A stretch of 64,000 nucleotides of DNA from Pseudomonas peradeniyensis (GCF_014268935.2 NZ_JABWRJ020000001.1:620001-684000), one strand, 5' to 3'. Shown: positions 13,784 to 23,315, counted from the first letter of the stretch. Made by a program: numbers and translations. The notes: generated by a model not told the origin, from the sequence alone.

Positions 13784-16656
13784 TCAACTACTTCGATCCC
13801 CGCAACGACATCGACCTGGGCACCCCGGAACGGGTCAGCGAGGTGCAGGTCAGCCTGGTCATCGATGGCCGTTCGATCAGCGTGCCCGGCGGCACCTCGG
13901 TGATGCGCGCCGCCGCCATGCTCGGCACCAGCATTCCCAAACTGTGCGCCACCGACAGCCTCGAAGCCTTCGGCTCGTGCCGCCTGTGCATGGTCGAGAT
14001 CGACGGCATGCGCGGCTACCCGGCCTCGTGCACCACGCCGGTCAGCGAGGGCATGGTGGTGCGCACCCAGACGCCGCGTCTGGCCGACCTGCGGCGCAAT
14101 GTGATGGAGCTGTACATCTCCGACCATCCGCTGGACTGCCTGACCTGCTCGGCCAACGGCAACTGCGAGCTGCAGACCGTCGCCGGCCAGGTCGGCCTGC
14201 GCGAGGTGCGCTACGGCTATGACGGCGCCAATCACCTGGCCGAACAGAAGGACGTGTCCAACCCATACTTTGACTACGAGCCGAGCAAGTGCATTGTCTG
14301 CAGCCGCTGCGTGCGTGCCTGCGAGGAGATCCAGGGCACCTTCGCCCTGACCATCACCGGGCGTGGCTTTGATTCGCGGGTAGCGGCGGCCGGCGGCGAC
14401 GATTTCCTCAGCTCCGAATGCGTGTCCTGCGGCGCCTGCGTGCAGGCCTGCCCGACCGCTACCCTGAGCGAGAAAAGCCTGGTTCAGCTGGGCCAGCCCG
14501 AACGGGCGGTGATCACCACCTGCGCCTACTGCGGCGTGGGTTGCTCGTTCCGCGCCGAGATGAAGGGCGAGCAGCTGGTGCGCATGGTCCCGGACAAGAA
14601 CGGCGGCGCCAACCATGGCCATGCCTGCGTCAAGGGGCGTTTCGCCTGGGGCTACGCGACGCATCCGGACCGCATCACCAAACCGATGATCCGCAAGCGC
14701 CTGGAAGACCCGTGGCAGGAAGTCAGCTGGGACGAGGCGGTCACCTATGCCGCCAGCGAGTTCCGGCGGATCCAGCTCAAGTACGGGCGCGATTCCATTG
14801 GTGGCATCACCTCTAGCCGCTGCACCAACGAAGAGGCGTATCTGGTGCAGAAGCTGGTGCGCACGGCCTTCGGCAACAACAACGTCGACACCTGTGCGCG
14901 AGTCTGCCATTCGCCGACCGGCTATGGCCTGAAGCAGACCCTGGGCGAGTCCGCCGGTACCCAGAGCTTCGACTCGGTGATGCAGGCCGACGTGGTGCTG
15001 GTGATCGGCGCCAACCCCACCGACGCCCATCCGGTGTTCGGTTCGCAGCTCAAGCGCCGGCTGCGCCAGGGTGCCCGGCTGATCGTCATCGACCCGCGGC
15101 GCATCGACCTGGTCGATTCGCCCCACGCCCGCGCCGAGCTGCACCTGCAACTGCGCCCGGGCACCAACGTGGCCATGCTCAACGCCCTGGCCCATGTCAT
15201 CGTCACCGAGGGCCTGCTGGCCCAGCGCTTCGTCGATGCCCGCTGCGAGCCGGAAGACTTTGCCCGCTGGCGTGATTTCGTCAGCCTGGCGGATAACGCC
15301 CCGGAAGTCCTGGGCCTGGTCTGCGGCGTGCCCGCCGAGCAGATCCGCGCCGCCGCACGACTGTATGCCACCGGCGGCAACGCGGCGATCTACTACGGCC
15401 TGGGTGTGACCGAACACAGTCAGGGCAGCACCGCGGTGATGGGCATCGCCAACCTGGCCATGGCCACCGGCAACATTGGCCGCGAAGGGGTGGGGGTCAA
15501 CCCGCTGCGCGGGCAGAACAACGTGCAGGGTTCATGCGACATGGGTTCGTTCCCCCACGAGTTGCCCGGCTACCGGCATATCTCCAACGAAAGCGTGCGC
15601 GCCGAGTTCGAGCAGGCCTGGGGCGTGACCTTGCAGCCCGATCCGGGCCTGCGTATCCCCAACATGTTCGAGGCCGCGCTGGACGGCAGCTTCAAGGCGC
15701 TGTACTGCCAGGGCGAGGATATCGCCCAGAGCGACCCCAACACCCAGCACGTCACCGCCGCGCTGCTGGCGATGGAGTGCGTGGTGGTGCAGGACATCTT
15801 CCTCAACGAGACCGCCAAGTTCGCCCATGTGTTCCTGCCGGGCAGTTCGTTCCTGGAGAAGGACGGCACTTTCACCAACGCCGAGCGGCGCATCTCGCGG
15901 GTGCGCAAGGTGATGGAGCCGCTGGCCGGCAAGGCCGACTGGGAGGCCACCGTGGCCCTGGCCGGTGCCTTGGGTTACCCCATGCAATACCGCCATCCCT
16001 CCGAGATCATGGACGAGATCTCCCGCCTGACCCCGACCTTCCGCCGGGTCAGCTATGCCGAGCTCGACCGTCACGGCAGCCTGCAATGGCCGTGCAACGA
16101 CGCCGCGCCCGACGGCACGCCGACCATGCACATCGACCAGTTCGTGCGCGGCAAGGGGCGCTTCATGCTCACCGGATACGTGCCCACCGACGAGAAGGTC
16201 AACAGCCGCTACCCACTGCTGCTGACCACCGGGCGCATCCTCAGCCAGTACAACGTCGGCGCGCAGACCCGGCGCACCGACAATGTCGCCTGGCACGACG
16301 AGGACCGCCTGGAGATCCATCCCAGCGATGCCGAGAGTCGGGGTATCAGCGACGGTGACTGGGTGGGCATCGGCAGCCGCTCCGGGCAGAGCGTGCTGCG
16401 CGCCAGGGTCAGCGGCCGGGTGGCGCCGGGGGTGGTGTACACCACTTTCCACTTCCCAGAGTCCGGCGCCAACGTGATCACCACCGACAACTCCGACTGG
16501 GCTACCAACTGCCCGGAATACAAGGTCACTGCGGTTGAAGTGGCGAAGGTGTTTCAGCCGTCGGAGTGGCAGAAGCGCTACCAGCGCTTCAGTGACGAGC
16601 AGCGCAGGTTGCTCAAGGAGCGGCGGCAGGCCGAAGCGGCGGAGGTGCGCCGATGA
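13780..16656 (+). CDS. fdsA: NAD-dependent formate dehydrogenase alpha (molybdenum) subunit
   Basis: 958 residues from ATG 13780. Order of parts: N-terminal [2Fe-2S] ferredoxin (GSCRLCMVEIDG), the NuoG-type His/Cys cluster (HPLDCLTCSANGNC), two [4Fe-4S] ferredoxin motifs (CIVCSRCVRACEEIQG, CVSCGACVQACPTATL), then the bis-MGD molybdopterin domains starting CAYCGVGC. The metal ligand is a cysteine (ARVCHSPTGYG, residue about 376), not selenocysteine, and is followed by the usual histidine. The enzyme oxidises formate to CO2 in the cytoplasm. It overlaps fdsD by ATGA. Confidence 0.95.
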   Translation: MINYFDPRNDIDLGTPERVSEVQVSLVIDGRSISVPGGTSVMRAAAMLGTSIPKLCATDSLEAFGSCRLCMVEIDGMRGYPASCTTPVSEGMVVRTQTPRLADLRRNVMELYISDHPLDCLTCSANGNCELQTVAGQVGLREVRYGYDGANHLAEQKDVSNPYFDYEPSKCIVCSRCVRACEEIQGTFALTITGRGFDSRVAAAGGDDFLSSECVSCGACVQACPTATLSEKSLVQLGQPERAVITTCAYCGVGCSFRAEMKGEQLVRMVPDKNGGANHGHACVKGRFAWGYATHPDRITKPMIRKRLEDPWQEVSWDEAVTYAASEFRRIQLKYGRDSIGGITSSRCTNEEAYLVQKLVRTAFGNNNVDTCARVCHSPTGYGLKQTLGESAGTQSFDSVMQADVVLVIGANPTDAHPVFGSQLKRRLRQGARLIVIDPRRIDLVDSPHARAELHLQLRPGTNVAMLNALAHVIVTEGLLAQRFVDARCEPEDFARWRDFVSLADNAPEVLGLVCGVPAEQIRAAARLYATGGNAAIYYGLGVTEHSQGSTAVMGIANLAMATGNIGREGVGVNPLRGQNNVQGSCDMGSFPHELPGYRHISNESVRAEFEQAWGVTLQPDPGLRIPNMFEAALDGSFKALYCQGEDIAQSDPNTQHVTAALLAMECVVVQDIFLNETAKFAHVFLPGSSFLEKDGTFTNAERRISRVRKVMEPLAGKADWEATVALAGALGYPMQYRHPSEIMDEISRLTPTFRRVSYAELDRHGSLQWPCNDAAPDGTPTMHIDQFVRGKGRFMLTGYVPTDEKVNSRYPLLLTTGRILSQYNVGAQTRRTDNVAWHDEDRLEIHPSDAESRGISDGDWVGIGSRSGQSVLRARVSGRVAPGVVYTTFHFPESGANVITTDNSDWATNCPEYKVTAVEVAKVFQPSEWQKRYQRFSDEQRRLLKERRQAEAAEVRR

Positions 16657-16868
16657 GCAGTGACAACCTGGTGAAGATGGCCAACCAGATCGCCCATTAC
16701 TTCGACAGCGAGCCGGATCACGCCAAGGCGGTGCAGGGGGTCAGGCAGCATCTACAGAGCTTCTGGACGCCGGGCATGCGTAGGCAGTTGCAGGAGTGGA
16801 CCGAGGCTCACGCAGGAGAGGGATTGGATCAGAAGGTCAGGGAGGCATTGGGCCAGGCGGTGATTTAG
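16653..16868 (+). CDS. fdsD: Formate dehydrogenase delta subunit
   Basis: 71 residues, the usual length of FdsD. It starts SSDNLVKMANQIAHYFDSEP, with a helical arginine- and tryptophan-containing body (FWTPGMRRQLQEW), characteristic of the small subunit that stabilises Mo-dependent FDH. Its ATG overlaps the fdsA stop. The operon is GBAD: fdsC (the sulphurtransferase/cofactor chaperone often between A and D) is absent here and must act from elsewhere if present. Confidence 0.9.
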   Translation: MSSDNLVKMANQIAHYFDSEPDHAKAVQGVRQHLQSFWTPGMRRQLQEWTEAHAGEGLDQKVREALGQAVI

Positions 16869-16870
16869 CC

Positions 16871-16990
16871 TGTTCCGACCCATCGCGGGGCAAGTCGCAT
16901 CGGCGCACCGCCGCTCCCACGAAGCCCGCTTGGCGTTTTTGTGGGAGCGGCGGTGCGCCGATGCGACTTGCCCCGCGATGGGCCGGAACA
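16871..16990. repeat. REP pair with unusually long 50-bp arms
   Basis: Arms 16871-16920 and 16941-16990 are reverse complements with a single mismatch, spaced by 20 bases. The outer half is the standard ATCGCGGGGCAAG unit; the inner half inserts GTCGCATCGGCGCACCGCC, absent from the other copies. It sits after fdsD and may end its transcript. Confidence 0.85.
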
Positions 16991-17077
16991 GATTCAAGAT
17001 GAAATGTCCGTCATGTTTGCAGGGTTAATGCAGGTCCGGTGCTACGCTCGCAAAAATAGCCTCTACGGACGCGCACC

Positions 17078-18895
17078 ATGGACATGAACTGGCACCAGGC
17101 CCTGCAAGAGAGCCTGAGCTGGCTGGCAATCGCCTCGTTGGTCACCCTTGTCTGCTTCACCATTACCGCCTTGCTGGCGGTGCGCTATACCCGCTGGGGC
17201 GCGCAGTTCTGGCAACTGGCCGGGCCCTATTTCAGTTTGCGCCGCAGTTGGCGACCCTTGCTGGCCTTCGCCCTGCTGCTGGTCCTGACGCTGTTCGCGG
17301 TGCGCCTGAACGTGCTGTTCTCGTTCTGGTACAACGGCTTCTACAGCGCCTTGCAGGCACTGGACCAGACCGCGTTCTGGTACCTGCTCGGGGTGTTCGC
17401 GGTGCTGGCGACCATTCATGTGTTGCGCTCGCTGTTCGCCTTTTACGTCACCCAGGCGTTCAACATCCGCTGGCGGGTGTGGCTCACCGAGCGCCTGACC
17501 GCCGACTGGATGCACGGTGATGCCTACTACCGTGGACAGTTCCTCGCCGAGCCGGTGGACAACCCCGACCAGCGTATCGAGCTGGATGTGAACGCCTTCG
17601 TCAGCGGCTCCGTGTCGCTGGCGCTGGGGGCGGTGAGCGCACTGGTGTCGCTGGTGGCCTTCACCGGTATTCTCTGGGGTCTCTCCGCGCCGCTGGCGGT
17701 GGCCGGCATCGAAGTCCCCCGGGCGATGGTGTTCGCCGTGTATGTCTATGTGCTGATCGCCACCTGGATTGCCTTCCGCCTCGGTCAGCCGTTGATCCGC
17801 CTCAACTTCCTCAACGAGAAACTCACCGCCAACTTCCGTTACGCCTTGATGCGCCTGCGTGAGAACGCCGAGAACATCGCCTTCTACCAGGGCGCGCAGG
17901 TGGAGCGGGGCACCTTGCTCGGGCGCTTCTTCGCGTTGATCGGCAACGCCTGGGCACTGGTGTTCCGGAACCTCAAGTTCAGTGGCTTCAACCTGGGCGT
18001 CAGCCAGGTGGCGGTGGTGTTTCCGTTCATCCTCCAGGCGCCGCGTTTCTTCAGCGGCGCGATCAAGCTCGGCGACGTGATGCAGACCGCCCAGGCGTTT
18101 GGCCAGGTGCAGGATTCGCTGTCGTTCTTCCGTGAGTCCTACGACACCTTCGCCCAGTACCGCGCCACCCTCGACCGTCTGACCGGTTTCCTCGACGCCA
18201 ACCAGCAGGCCAGTGAGTTGCCGCGCGTAATTAGCGTGGATCAGGACCACGCGTTGGGGATCCAGGGCTTGCAGGTGCGCCGCCCCGACGGCCACGCGCT
18301 GATCGCCGATCTCGACCTGAATTTGCACAGCGGCCAGGCGCTGCTGATCAAAGGGCCATCGGGCAGTGGCAAGACCACCTTGCTGCGTGCCCTGGCGGGC
18401 CTGTGGCCCTATGCCGAGGGTGAGGTCAGGCGGCCGCTGGGGACGCAGGCACTGTTCCTCTCGCAGCGTCCGTACTTGCCGCTGGGCGACCTGCGCACCG
18501 CCATCGCCTACCCGGCACAGGGCGTGCCCGGGGACGATGCGCGCATGCAGCAGGCCCTGCGCCAGGTCAACCTCGCCCATCTGGCCGAACGGCTGGACGA
18601 GCAGCGCGACTGGTCGCGGATCCTGTCGCTGGGCGAACAGCAGCGTCTGGCGTTTTCCCGGGTGCTGTTCAACCGGCCGCAGGTGGTGTTCCTCGACGAG
18701 TCCACCTCGGCGATGGACGAAGGGCTGGAGCATGCGCTGTATTCGCTGCTGCGCGCAGAGCTGCCGGCGACGCTGCTGGTCAGTGTCGGGCACCGCAGCA
18801 CTCTGGCGGGGTTCCATTCTCATCGGCTGGAGGTGGACGGACAGGGGGGATGGTCGTTGCTGGAGCAGCAGCCTGCGACGGAGGTGCCTGCCTAG
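17078..18895 (+). CDS. ABC transporter, fused permease-ATPase (SbmA/BacA, ABC_membrane_2 type)
   Basis: 605 residues. The N-terminal membrane domain (about 1-330) has six helices and the SbmA-like segments FWYNGFYSALQALD and WRVWLTERLTADWM, then NPDQRIELDV. The C-terminal ATPase has Walker A GPSGSGKTTLLRALAGLW, a signature LSLGEQQRLAFSR, and Walker B VVFLDESTSAMDE. The family includes YddA and human ABCD-type half transporters, which move peptides, cobalamin-like compounds or fatty acyl-CoA. A homodimer is expected. The gene stands alone between two unrelated operons. Confidence 0.9.
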   Translation: MDMNWHQALQESLSWLAIASLVTLVCFTITALLAVRYTRWGAQFWQLAGPYFSLRRSWRPLLAFALLLVLTLFAVRLNVLFSFWYNGFYSALQALDQTAFWYLLGVFAVLATIHVLRSLFAFYVTQAFNIRWRVWLTERLTADWMHGDAYYRGQFLAEPVDNPDQRIELDVNAFVSGSVSLALGAVSALVSLVAFTGILWGLSAPLAVAGIEVPRAMVFAVYVYVLIATWIAFRLGQPLIRLNFLNEKLTANFRYALMRLRENAENIAFYQGAQVERGTLLGRFFALIGNAWALVFRNLKFSGFNLGVSQVAVVFPFILQAPRFFSGAIKLGDVMQTAQAFGQVQDSLSFFRESYDTFAQYRATLDRLTGFLDANQQASELPRVISVDQDHALGIQGLQVRRPDGHALIADLDLNLHSGQALLIKGPSGSGKTTLLRALAGLWPYAEGEVRRPLGTQALFLSQRPYLPLGDLRTAIAYPAQGVPGDDARMQQALRQVNLAHLAERLDEQRDWSRILSLGEQQRLAFSRVLFNRPQVVFLDESTSAMDEGLEHALYSLLRAELPATLLVSVGHRSTLAGFHSHRLEVDGQGGWSLLEQQPATEVPA

Positions 18896-18930
18896 CGTCT
18901 ATACGTAGCACGGTGCTTCTTGCGATCCGC

Positions 18931-18936
18931 TATAAT
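18931..18936 (+). promoter_or_regulatory. -10 hexamer ahead of yhfG-fic
   Basis: A perfect TATAAT lies 32 bases before the yhfG start. No good -35 is present at 16-18 bp, so expression may be weak or activator dependent. Confidence 0.45.
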
Positions 18937-18968
18937 CGCGATGTGTTCACCCATCAAGGTGTGTAAAG

Positions 18969-19136
18969 GTGAAAGGGATCAGCCTGGAAACCAAGAAGGC
19001 TTACTGTGCCAAGACACGTCGCTCTAACTATGTAGCCAGCCTGCGGCTAGAGGGGTTCACCGTGTCACCGGACGCGGCTGAGCGTGAGCTTCCCACCCGG
19101 GAGGAACTGCTGCGTAAATACCGCAAGCAGAGCTGA
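18969..19136 (+). CDS. yhfG: YhfG-like Fic antitoxin
   Basis: A 55-residue protein starting at GTG 18969 behind AAGGTG. The order charged N-terminal helix, KTRRSNYVASLRLEGF, then acidic tail resembles YhfG, which precedes fic in E. coli. Residues S24-L-R-L-E28-G29 match the (S/T)xxxE(G/N) inhibitory motif of class I Fic antitoxins, whose glutamate blocks ATP binding in the partner Fic active site. The stop lies 2 bases before the fic start, so the two are coupled. Confidence 0.8.
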   Translation: MKGISLETKKAYCAKTRRSNYVASLRLEGFTVSPDAAERELPTREELLRKYRKQS

Positions 19137-19138
19137 CG

Positions 19139-19735
19139 TTGGATAAATACGGGGTCGGGCAGGATGCTTATTGCTATGCCGGCACCTCGGTTTTGCGCAA
19201 TCGGCTCGGTATTCATGATGACGATGAGCTGTGCAGGGCCGAGCGGGACTTCTCCGAGCTGGCCGCGAGCGAGATCGAATTCAGTCTGCCACCCTACGAT
19301 CTTGCCTACTTGAAGCAGATTCATCGTTCGCTCTTTCGGGATGTCTACGATTGGGCGGGCGAGCTGCGTGTTCTCGATATTTCGAAAGGCCAGACCCGTT
19401 TTTGCAATCTAAGTCGGATCGAGCCCGAAGCCGACAAGGTCTTCGCCGGGATGGCAGACAGGCAGTGGTTCGAGGGGCATGATCGTGGCGCCTTGGTGGC
19501 CGCTGTTGCTGAAAGCTTTGGGGATCTGAACATGATTCATCCCTTCCGAGAGGGCAATGGGCGGGCACAGCGCATCCTGTTCGAGCATCTACTGCTCAAT
19601 GCGGGTTTTCAGATCGACTGGTGGCAGGTTGAGCCCGATGCATGGGTCGAAGCGAACATTGCCGCAGTTGTTTGTGATTACTCGGCGCTGGAGCGCATTT
19701 TTCACCAATCCCTGGGGTTGTCGGCAATTAAGTGA
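19139..19735 (+). CDS. fic: Fic domain protein (AMP-transferase toxin)
   Basis: 198 residues from a TTG start right after yhfG. The catalytic loop HPFREGNGRAQR (residues about 134-145) is a full match to HxFx(D/E)GNGRxxR, with the histidine and both glycines intact, so the enzyme should be active in transferring AMP from ATP to a target hydroxyl. Upstream flap residues (GELRVLDISKGQTRFC) and the helical core are as in bacterial Fic toxins. The enzyme has no intrinsic inhibitory motif, consistent with control in trans by YhfG. Confidence 0.92.
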   Translation: MDKYGVGQDAYCYAGTSVLRNRLGIHDDDELCRAERDFSELAASEIEFSLPPYDLAYLKQIHRSLFRDVYDWAGELRVLDISKGQTRFCNLSRIEPEADKVFAGMADRQWFEGHDRGALVAAVAESFGDLNMIHPFREGNGRAQRILFEHLLLNAGFQIDWWQVEPDAWVEANIAAVVCDYSALERIFHQSLGLSAIK

Positions 19736-19825
19736 AGTCCGATTTCAGCGAGCTGGCTTAAACCTTTGGAGCGGGCCTGTTCCGTGACAGCTTTAGTGCA
19801 GGCAGCGAGGTTGCTCTTACATGCC

Positions 19826-20995
19826 TCATCGCCGGGTAAGCCATAGCCCAATCAGCGTAACCAGCGCGAAAGCGCCCCCCAGCATGAACGTCGCCTGATA
19901 CCCCACCCAGTCCCACAGCCCTCCGGCCAGCACACTGGCCACCAGCAACGCCACCCCCGTCACCAGGTTGAACACGCCGAACGCGGTTCCGCGCAGATCC
20001 TCGGGTGCGCCATCGGCGATCAAGGCGCTGAACACGCCTTGGGTGAAACCCATGTGCAGCCCCCACAGGATCACACCCAGTGCCAGGCCGGAAAGGCCCG
20101 GTAACCAGGCCAGCAGCAGGTCGGCCAGTACCAGCAGGGCCAGCCCGAGCATCAACACACCCCGTCGCCCAACCTTGTCGGAGAGTGCCCCGGCAGGATA
20201 GGCCGACAGTGAATACGCCAGCGACATCAGCACCAGCACCGCTGGCGCCCACAATGGGGCAAGGCCAAGCGCCTGGCCGCGCAGCAGCAGAAACGCTTCG
20301 CTGAAGCGCGCCAGGGTGAACAGCGTGGCCAGGATGAGCAGGCGCCAGTAACTGTTGCCCAGTCGGGCCAGCTCGCGAAGTGCCAGAGGCGCAGCCACCG
20401 ATCTGACGGCTGAAGGTTTATCGGGTTCGCGGACGAAGGCTACCAGCACATAGAGCGCCATGAACGCCGGAATCACCGCCACCCAGAACACCGTCTGGAA
20501 GTGGCTGGCGGTCAGCCACATCAACAGGATCGCCAGCAATGGTCCGAGAAACGCCCCGACCGTATCCAGCGCCTGGCGCAGGCCGAATGCCGCTCCGCGC
20601 AGTTCGGCGGGGGTGACATCGGCGATCAGCGCATCCCGTGGCGCGCCGCGGATGCCCTTGCCGACACGGTCGACGAAGCGTGCCGCAGTCAGCCATTCCA
20701 GCCCGGGGGCCAGCGGGAACACCGGCTTGGTCACGGCGGCCAGGCCGTAGCCGATCACCGTCAACAGCTTGCGCTTGCCCAGGCGGTCGCTGAGGGCGCC
20801 GGAGAACACCTTGGTGATCGCCGCTGTCGCCTCGGCGATGCCTTCGATCAGGCCCACGGCCAGCACCGAGGTGCCGAGCACGGTGACCATGTACAGGGGG
20901 AGCAGGGCGTGGATCATCTCCGAGGAGATGTCCATCAGCAGCGAGACGAAGCCCAGGGCCCAGACGCTGCGAGGGATGGGGCTGTGGTTGGGCAT
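19826..20995 (-). CDS. MFS transporter, 12 transmembrane helices
   Basis: 389 residues with the MFS motif GALSDRLGKRKLLTVIGYGLAA in the first intracellular loop and a second copy, GALSDKVGRRGVLMLG, in the second half. An unusual conserved RFVDRVGKGIRGAPRDALIADVTP follows helix 4, typical of a P. putida MFS family of unknown substrate often annotated near metal-stress genes. It is transcribed toward fic with a gap of about 90 bp and no partner gene, probably as a monocistron. Confidence 0.88.
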   Translation of the reverse strand: MPNHSPIPRSVWALGFVSLLMDISSEMIHALLPLYMVTVLGTSVLAVGLIEGIAEATAAITKVFSGALSDRLGKRKLLTVIGYGLAAVTKPVFPLAPGLEWLTAARFVDRVGKGIRGAPRDALIADVTPAELRGAAFGLRQALDTVGAFLGPLLAILLMWLTASHFQTVFWVAVIPAFMALYVLVAFVREPDKPSAVRSVAAPLALRELARLGNSYWRLLILATLFTLARFSEAFLLLRGQALGLAPLWAPAVLVLMSLAYSLSAYPAGALSDKVGRRGVLMLGLALLVLADLLLAWLPGLSGLALGVILWGLHMGFTQGVFSALIADGAPEDLRGTAFGVFNLVTGVALLVASVLAGGLWDWVGYQATFMLGGAFALVTLIGLWLTRR

Positions 20996-21049
20996 GGTGC
21001 TCTCGAGGGTGGCGTCGAGTTCACTGTAGCCGAGCCATGCGCAAGTTCT

Positions 21050-21175
21050 GTAGGAGCGGCCTTGTGCCGCGAAAGGGCTGCAACGCAGCCCCAGGATTTC
21101 AGCGTTGGAGCAGAGATTGCCGGGGCCGCTTTGCGGCCCTTTCGCGACACAAGGCCGCTCCTACAGGGCCCGTGT
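21050..21175. repeat. Long palindromic repeat, TGTAGGAGCGG type, intact
   Basis: About 125 bp, beginning TGTAGGAGCGGCCTTGTG and ending GGCCGCTCCTACA, with an inner AGGGCTGCAACGCAGCCC stem on one side and GGGCCGCTTTGCGGCCC on the other. It fills the gap between the MFS and chemoreceptor genes. Confidence 0.85.
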
Positions 21176-21193
21176 AAAGGCTCAAGCCAAAGG

Positions 21194-23134
21194 TCACGAC
21201 TTGAAGCGCCCCACCAGCCCATTCAACTCATCCGACAACTGCGCCAGCCTGCCGGAGTCGGCCTGGGCGGAGCTGGCCAGCCCCTCGACCAGCCGTGCCT
21301 CGTCATAGATCTGCTGGATATGCCGGTTGATCTCCTCGGCCACGCTATGCTGCTCCTCGGCGGCGGCGGAGATCTGCAGGTTCTGGTCGCGGATCTCGTT
21401 CACCGAGAGCTGGATGCCCTCGAAGCTGTCCCGCGCGTTTTCGATCGACGACACGCTGGCCCGCGACAGGTCCAGGCAGCTTTCCATCTTCTGCGAGACC
21501 TCCTGGGTCTTGCCGCCGAGGGTGTTGAGCAACTGGTCGATCTCGCCGGTGGAGTCGGCGGTGCGCTTGGCCAGCGCCCGCACTTCATCGGCCACCACGG
21601 CAAAACCACGGCCCTGGTCGCCGGCCCGGGCCGCCTCGATGGCGGCGTTCAGTGCCAGCAGGTTGGTCTGCTCGGCGATGGCGCGGATGGTGCCGAGGAT
21701 CTGGTTGATGCTGCGGCTGCCTTCCTCCAGCTCGACCATGGCCTGGGACGACTCGCTCAGGCGCCGGCCCAGGCGATTGACGTTGTCGGTGGTCGCCTCG
21801 ATCTGCTGCTTGCCCTCGGCCACCCGGCGGTGGCCGTGCTCGGCGGCGTCGGCGGCGCTGCTGCACGAGCGCGCCACTTCGTTGGCGGTGGCGACCATCT
21901 CGTTGAATGCGGTGGACACCAGTTCCACTGCCTCGCGCTGGCGCCCGGCGGCCTCGTTCATGTTGCCGGCCATCTCGCTGTTGCTGCGCGAGGCTTCGTG
22001 CAGGTTGGTCGAGGCCGCGCCGATGCGCTGGATCAGCTGGCGGATGGCGGCGAGGAACTTGTTGAACCAGCCGGCCAACTCGGCGGTTTCGTCCTTGCCC
22101 TGGACCTGCAGGTCGCGGCGCAGGTCGCCTTCACCCTCGGCGATCGACTGCAGGCCGATACTGACCTGGCCGATCGGCTTGACGATCACCCGCGAGAACG
22201 CTGCGGCCACCAGGGCGAAGACCAGGGCCAGCACCACCACGATCAACGCGGTGACATAGGTCATGCGCGTCGCCGCGGCCATCACCTCGTCGTACTCGAT
22301 CAGGCCGACAAAGCGCCAGCCCAGGCCCGGTGAGGTCCACACATTGGCCATGTAGCGCACGCCGTCGATCACCACGTCGGTGGAGCCCTGGGAAGTGGCG
22401 GCCAGTTGCGCGTAGGGCGCGCCGAGGTCCTTGAGCTGCTTGAAACCGTGGCTGGCGTTGCGCGGGTCGACCAGCACGGTGCCGTCCTCGATCAGCATCA
22501 CGTAGCCGCTGTCGCCCAGCTTGATGCTCTTGACCAGCTCGGTGAGGTTCTTCAGCGACACGCTGATGACGAACACGCCCTTGGCCTTGCCGGCGTCGTC
22601 GAGCAGCGCCCGGGCGGTACCGACCAGGGCCACGTCATCCTTGTCGTAGTAGTAGGCGGCGGTGCGCACGGTCTTGTCCGGGCTGGCCATGGCGGCCTTG
22701 TACCACGGGCGGGTGCGCGGGTCGTACTTGGCCAGCTGCGGGTCGTCCGGCCATTTGGCGTAGCTGCCGTCCTCGAGGCCGATGGAGAGGATCGCCGCCG
22801 CCGGGTGGGTGGTGCCGTAGCGGGCGAAGGCATCGATCACTTGCTGCGCGGCTGCGGGCATTGGCTGGCGGGCGGCATCGGCGCCGGTGTAGTCCTTGAG
22901 CGAGGTGACCGAGGTGTATACAGGATCCTTGGCCATTTGATCGACGTTCTGCAACGTGCCATCGAAGAACTGGCGCATGTTGCCGTCGATCTGGCGGATT
23001 TCCCGGGTGCTGCCGTCGAGGAACTGGTCGACCGCCTCGCTGCGGATGTTCAGCACCGAGATCCCGCCGACCAGGGCCACCGGGATGAAGGCCACCAGTA
23101 CGAAGGCCAGGATCAGTTTGTTTTTTATTTTCAT
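21194..23134 (-). CDS. Methyl-accepting chemotaxis protein with dCache sensor
   Basis: 646 residues starting at ATG 23132-23134 ([11 protein letters not shown]); an ATG 12 bases upstream is possible. Layout: first membrane helix, a periplasmic double-Cache domain (about 35-280) with [13 protein letters not shown] and a distal [15 protein letters not shown], a second membrane helix, HAMP ([19 protein letters not shown]), and the signalling tip [35 protein letters not shown]. YDPRxRPWY with a distal YYD resembles amino-acid or amine binding Cache receptors, but the ligand is not proved. A sigma-28-like promoter lies upstream. Confidence 0.93.
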   Translation of the reverse strand: MKIKNKLILAFVLVAFIPVALVGGISVLNIRSEAVDQFLDGSTREIRQIDGNMRQFFDGTLQNVDQMAKDPVYTSVTSLKDYTGADAARQPMPAAAQQVIDAFARYGTTHPAAAILSIGLEDGSYAKWPDDPQLAKYDPRTRPWYKAAMASPDKTVRTAAYYYDKDDVALVGTARALLDDAGKAKGVFVISVSLKNLTELVKSIKLGDSGYVMLIEDGTVLVDPRNASHGFKQLKDLGAPYAQLAATSQGSTDVVIDGVRYMANVWTSPGLGWRFVGLIEYDEVMAAATRMTYVTALIVVVLALVFALVAAAFSRVIVKPIGQVSIGLQSIAEGEGDLRRDLQVQGKDETAELAGWFNKFLAAIRQLIQRIGAASTNLHEASRSNSEMAGNMNEAAGRQREAVELVSTAFNEMVATANEVARSCSSAADAAEHGHRRVAEGKQQIEATTDNVNRLGRRLSESSQAMVELEEGSRSINQILGTIRAIAEQTNLLALNAAIEAARAGDQGRGFAVVADEVRALAKRTADSTGEIDQLLNTLGGKTQEVSQKMESCLDLSRASVSSIENARDSFEGIQLSVNEIRDQNLQISAAAEEQHSVAEEINRHIQQIYDEARLVEGLASSAQADSGRLAQLSDELNGLVGRFKS

Positions 23135-23209
23135 GGTGACGCCCATCCGTGAGAGTGAAGGGTGTACATGGCCGCTTCGATGGAGTGGTGGCCACTTGCT
23201 ACCTTTTCT

Positions 23210-23237
23210 GTTTCGGCGGGCGGAATATAAACCTTTA
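23210..23237 (-). promoter_or_regulatory. Sigma-28 (FliA)-like promoter for the chemoreceptor
   Basis: On the minus strand, TAAAGGTT (23230-23237) is followed after 12 bases by GCCGAAAC (23210-23217). This compares with consensus TAAAGTTT-N11-GCCGATAA (7/8 and 6/8). It lies about 80 bases before the start codon. Confidence 0.5.
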
Positions 23238-23315
23238 GTAGATGTTTGGTGTACAGGAAAATAAGAAATTGTCCTGACTTTCAGGGCGAGTAGCTGGGCA
23301 GATAGCGGGAGAAGC

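Noticed and set aside
14881..14940. Possible selenocysteine formate dehydrogenase
   Set aside because: The metal-ligand codon is TGC (ARVCHSP), so this is the cysteine enzyme.
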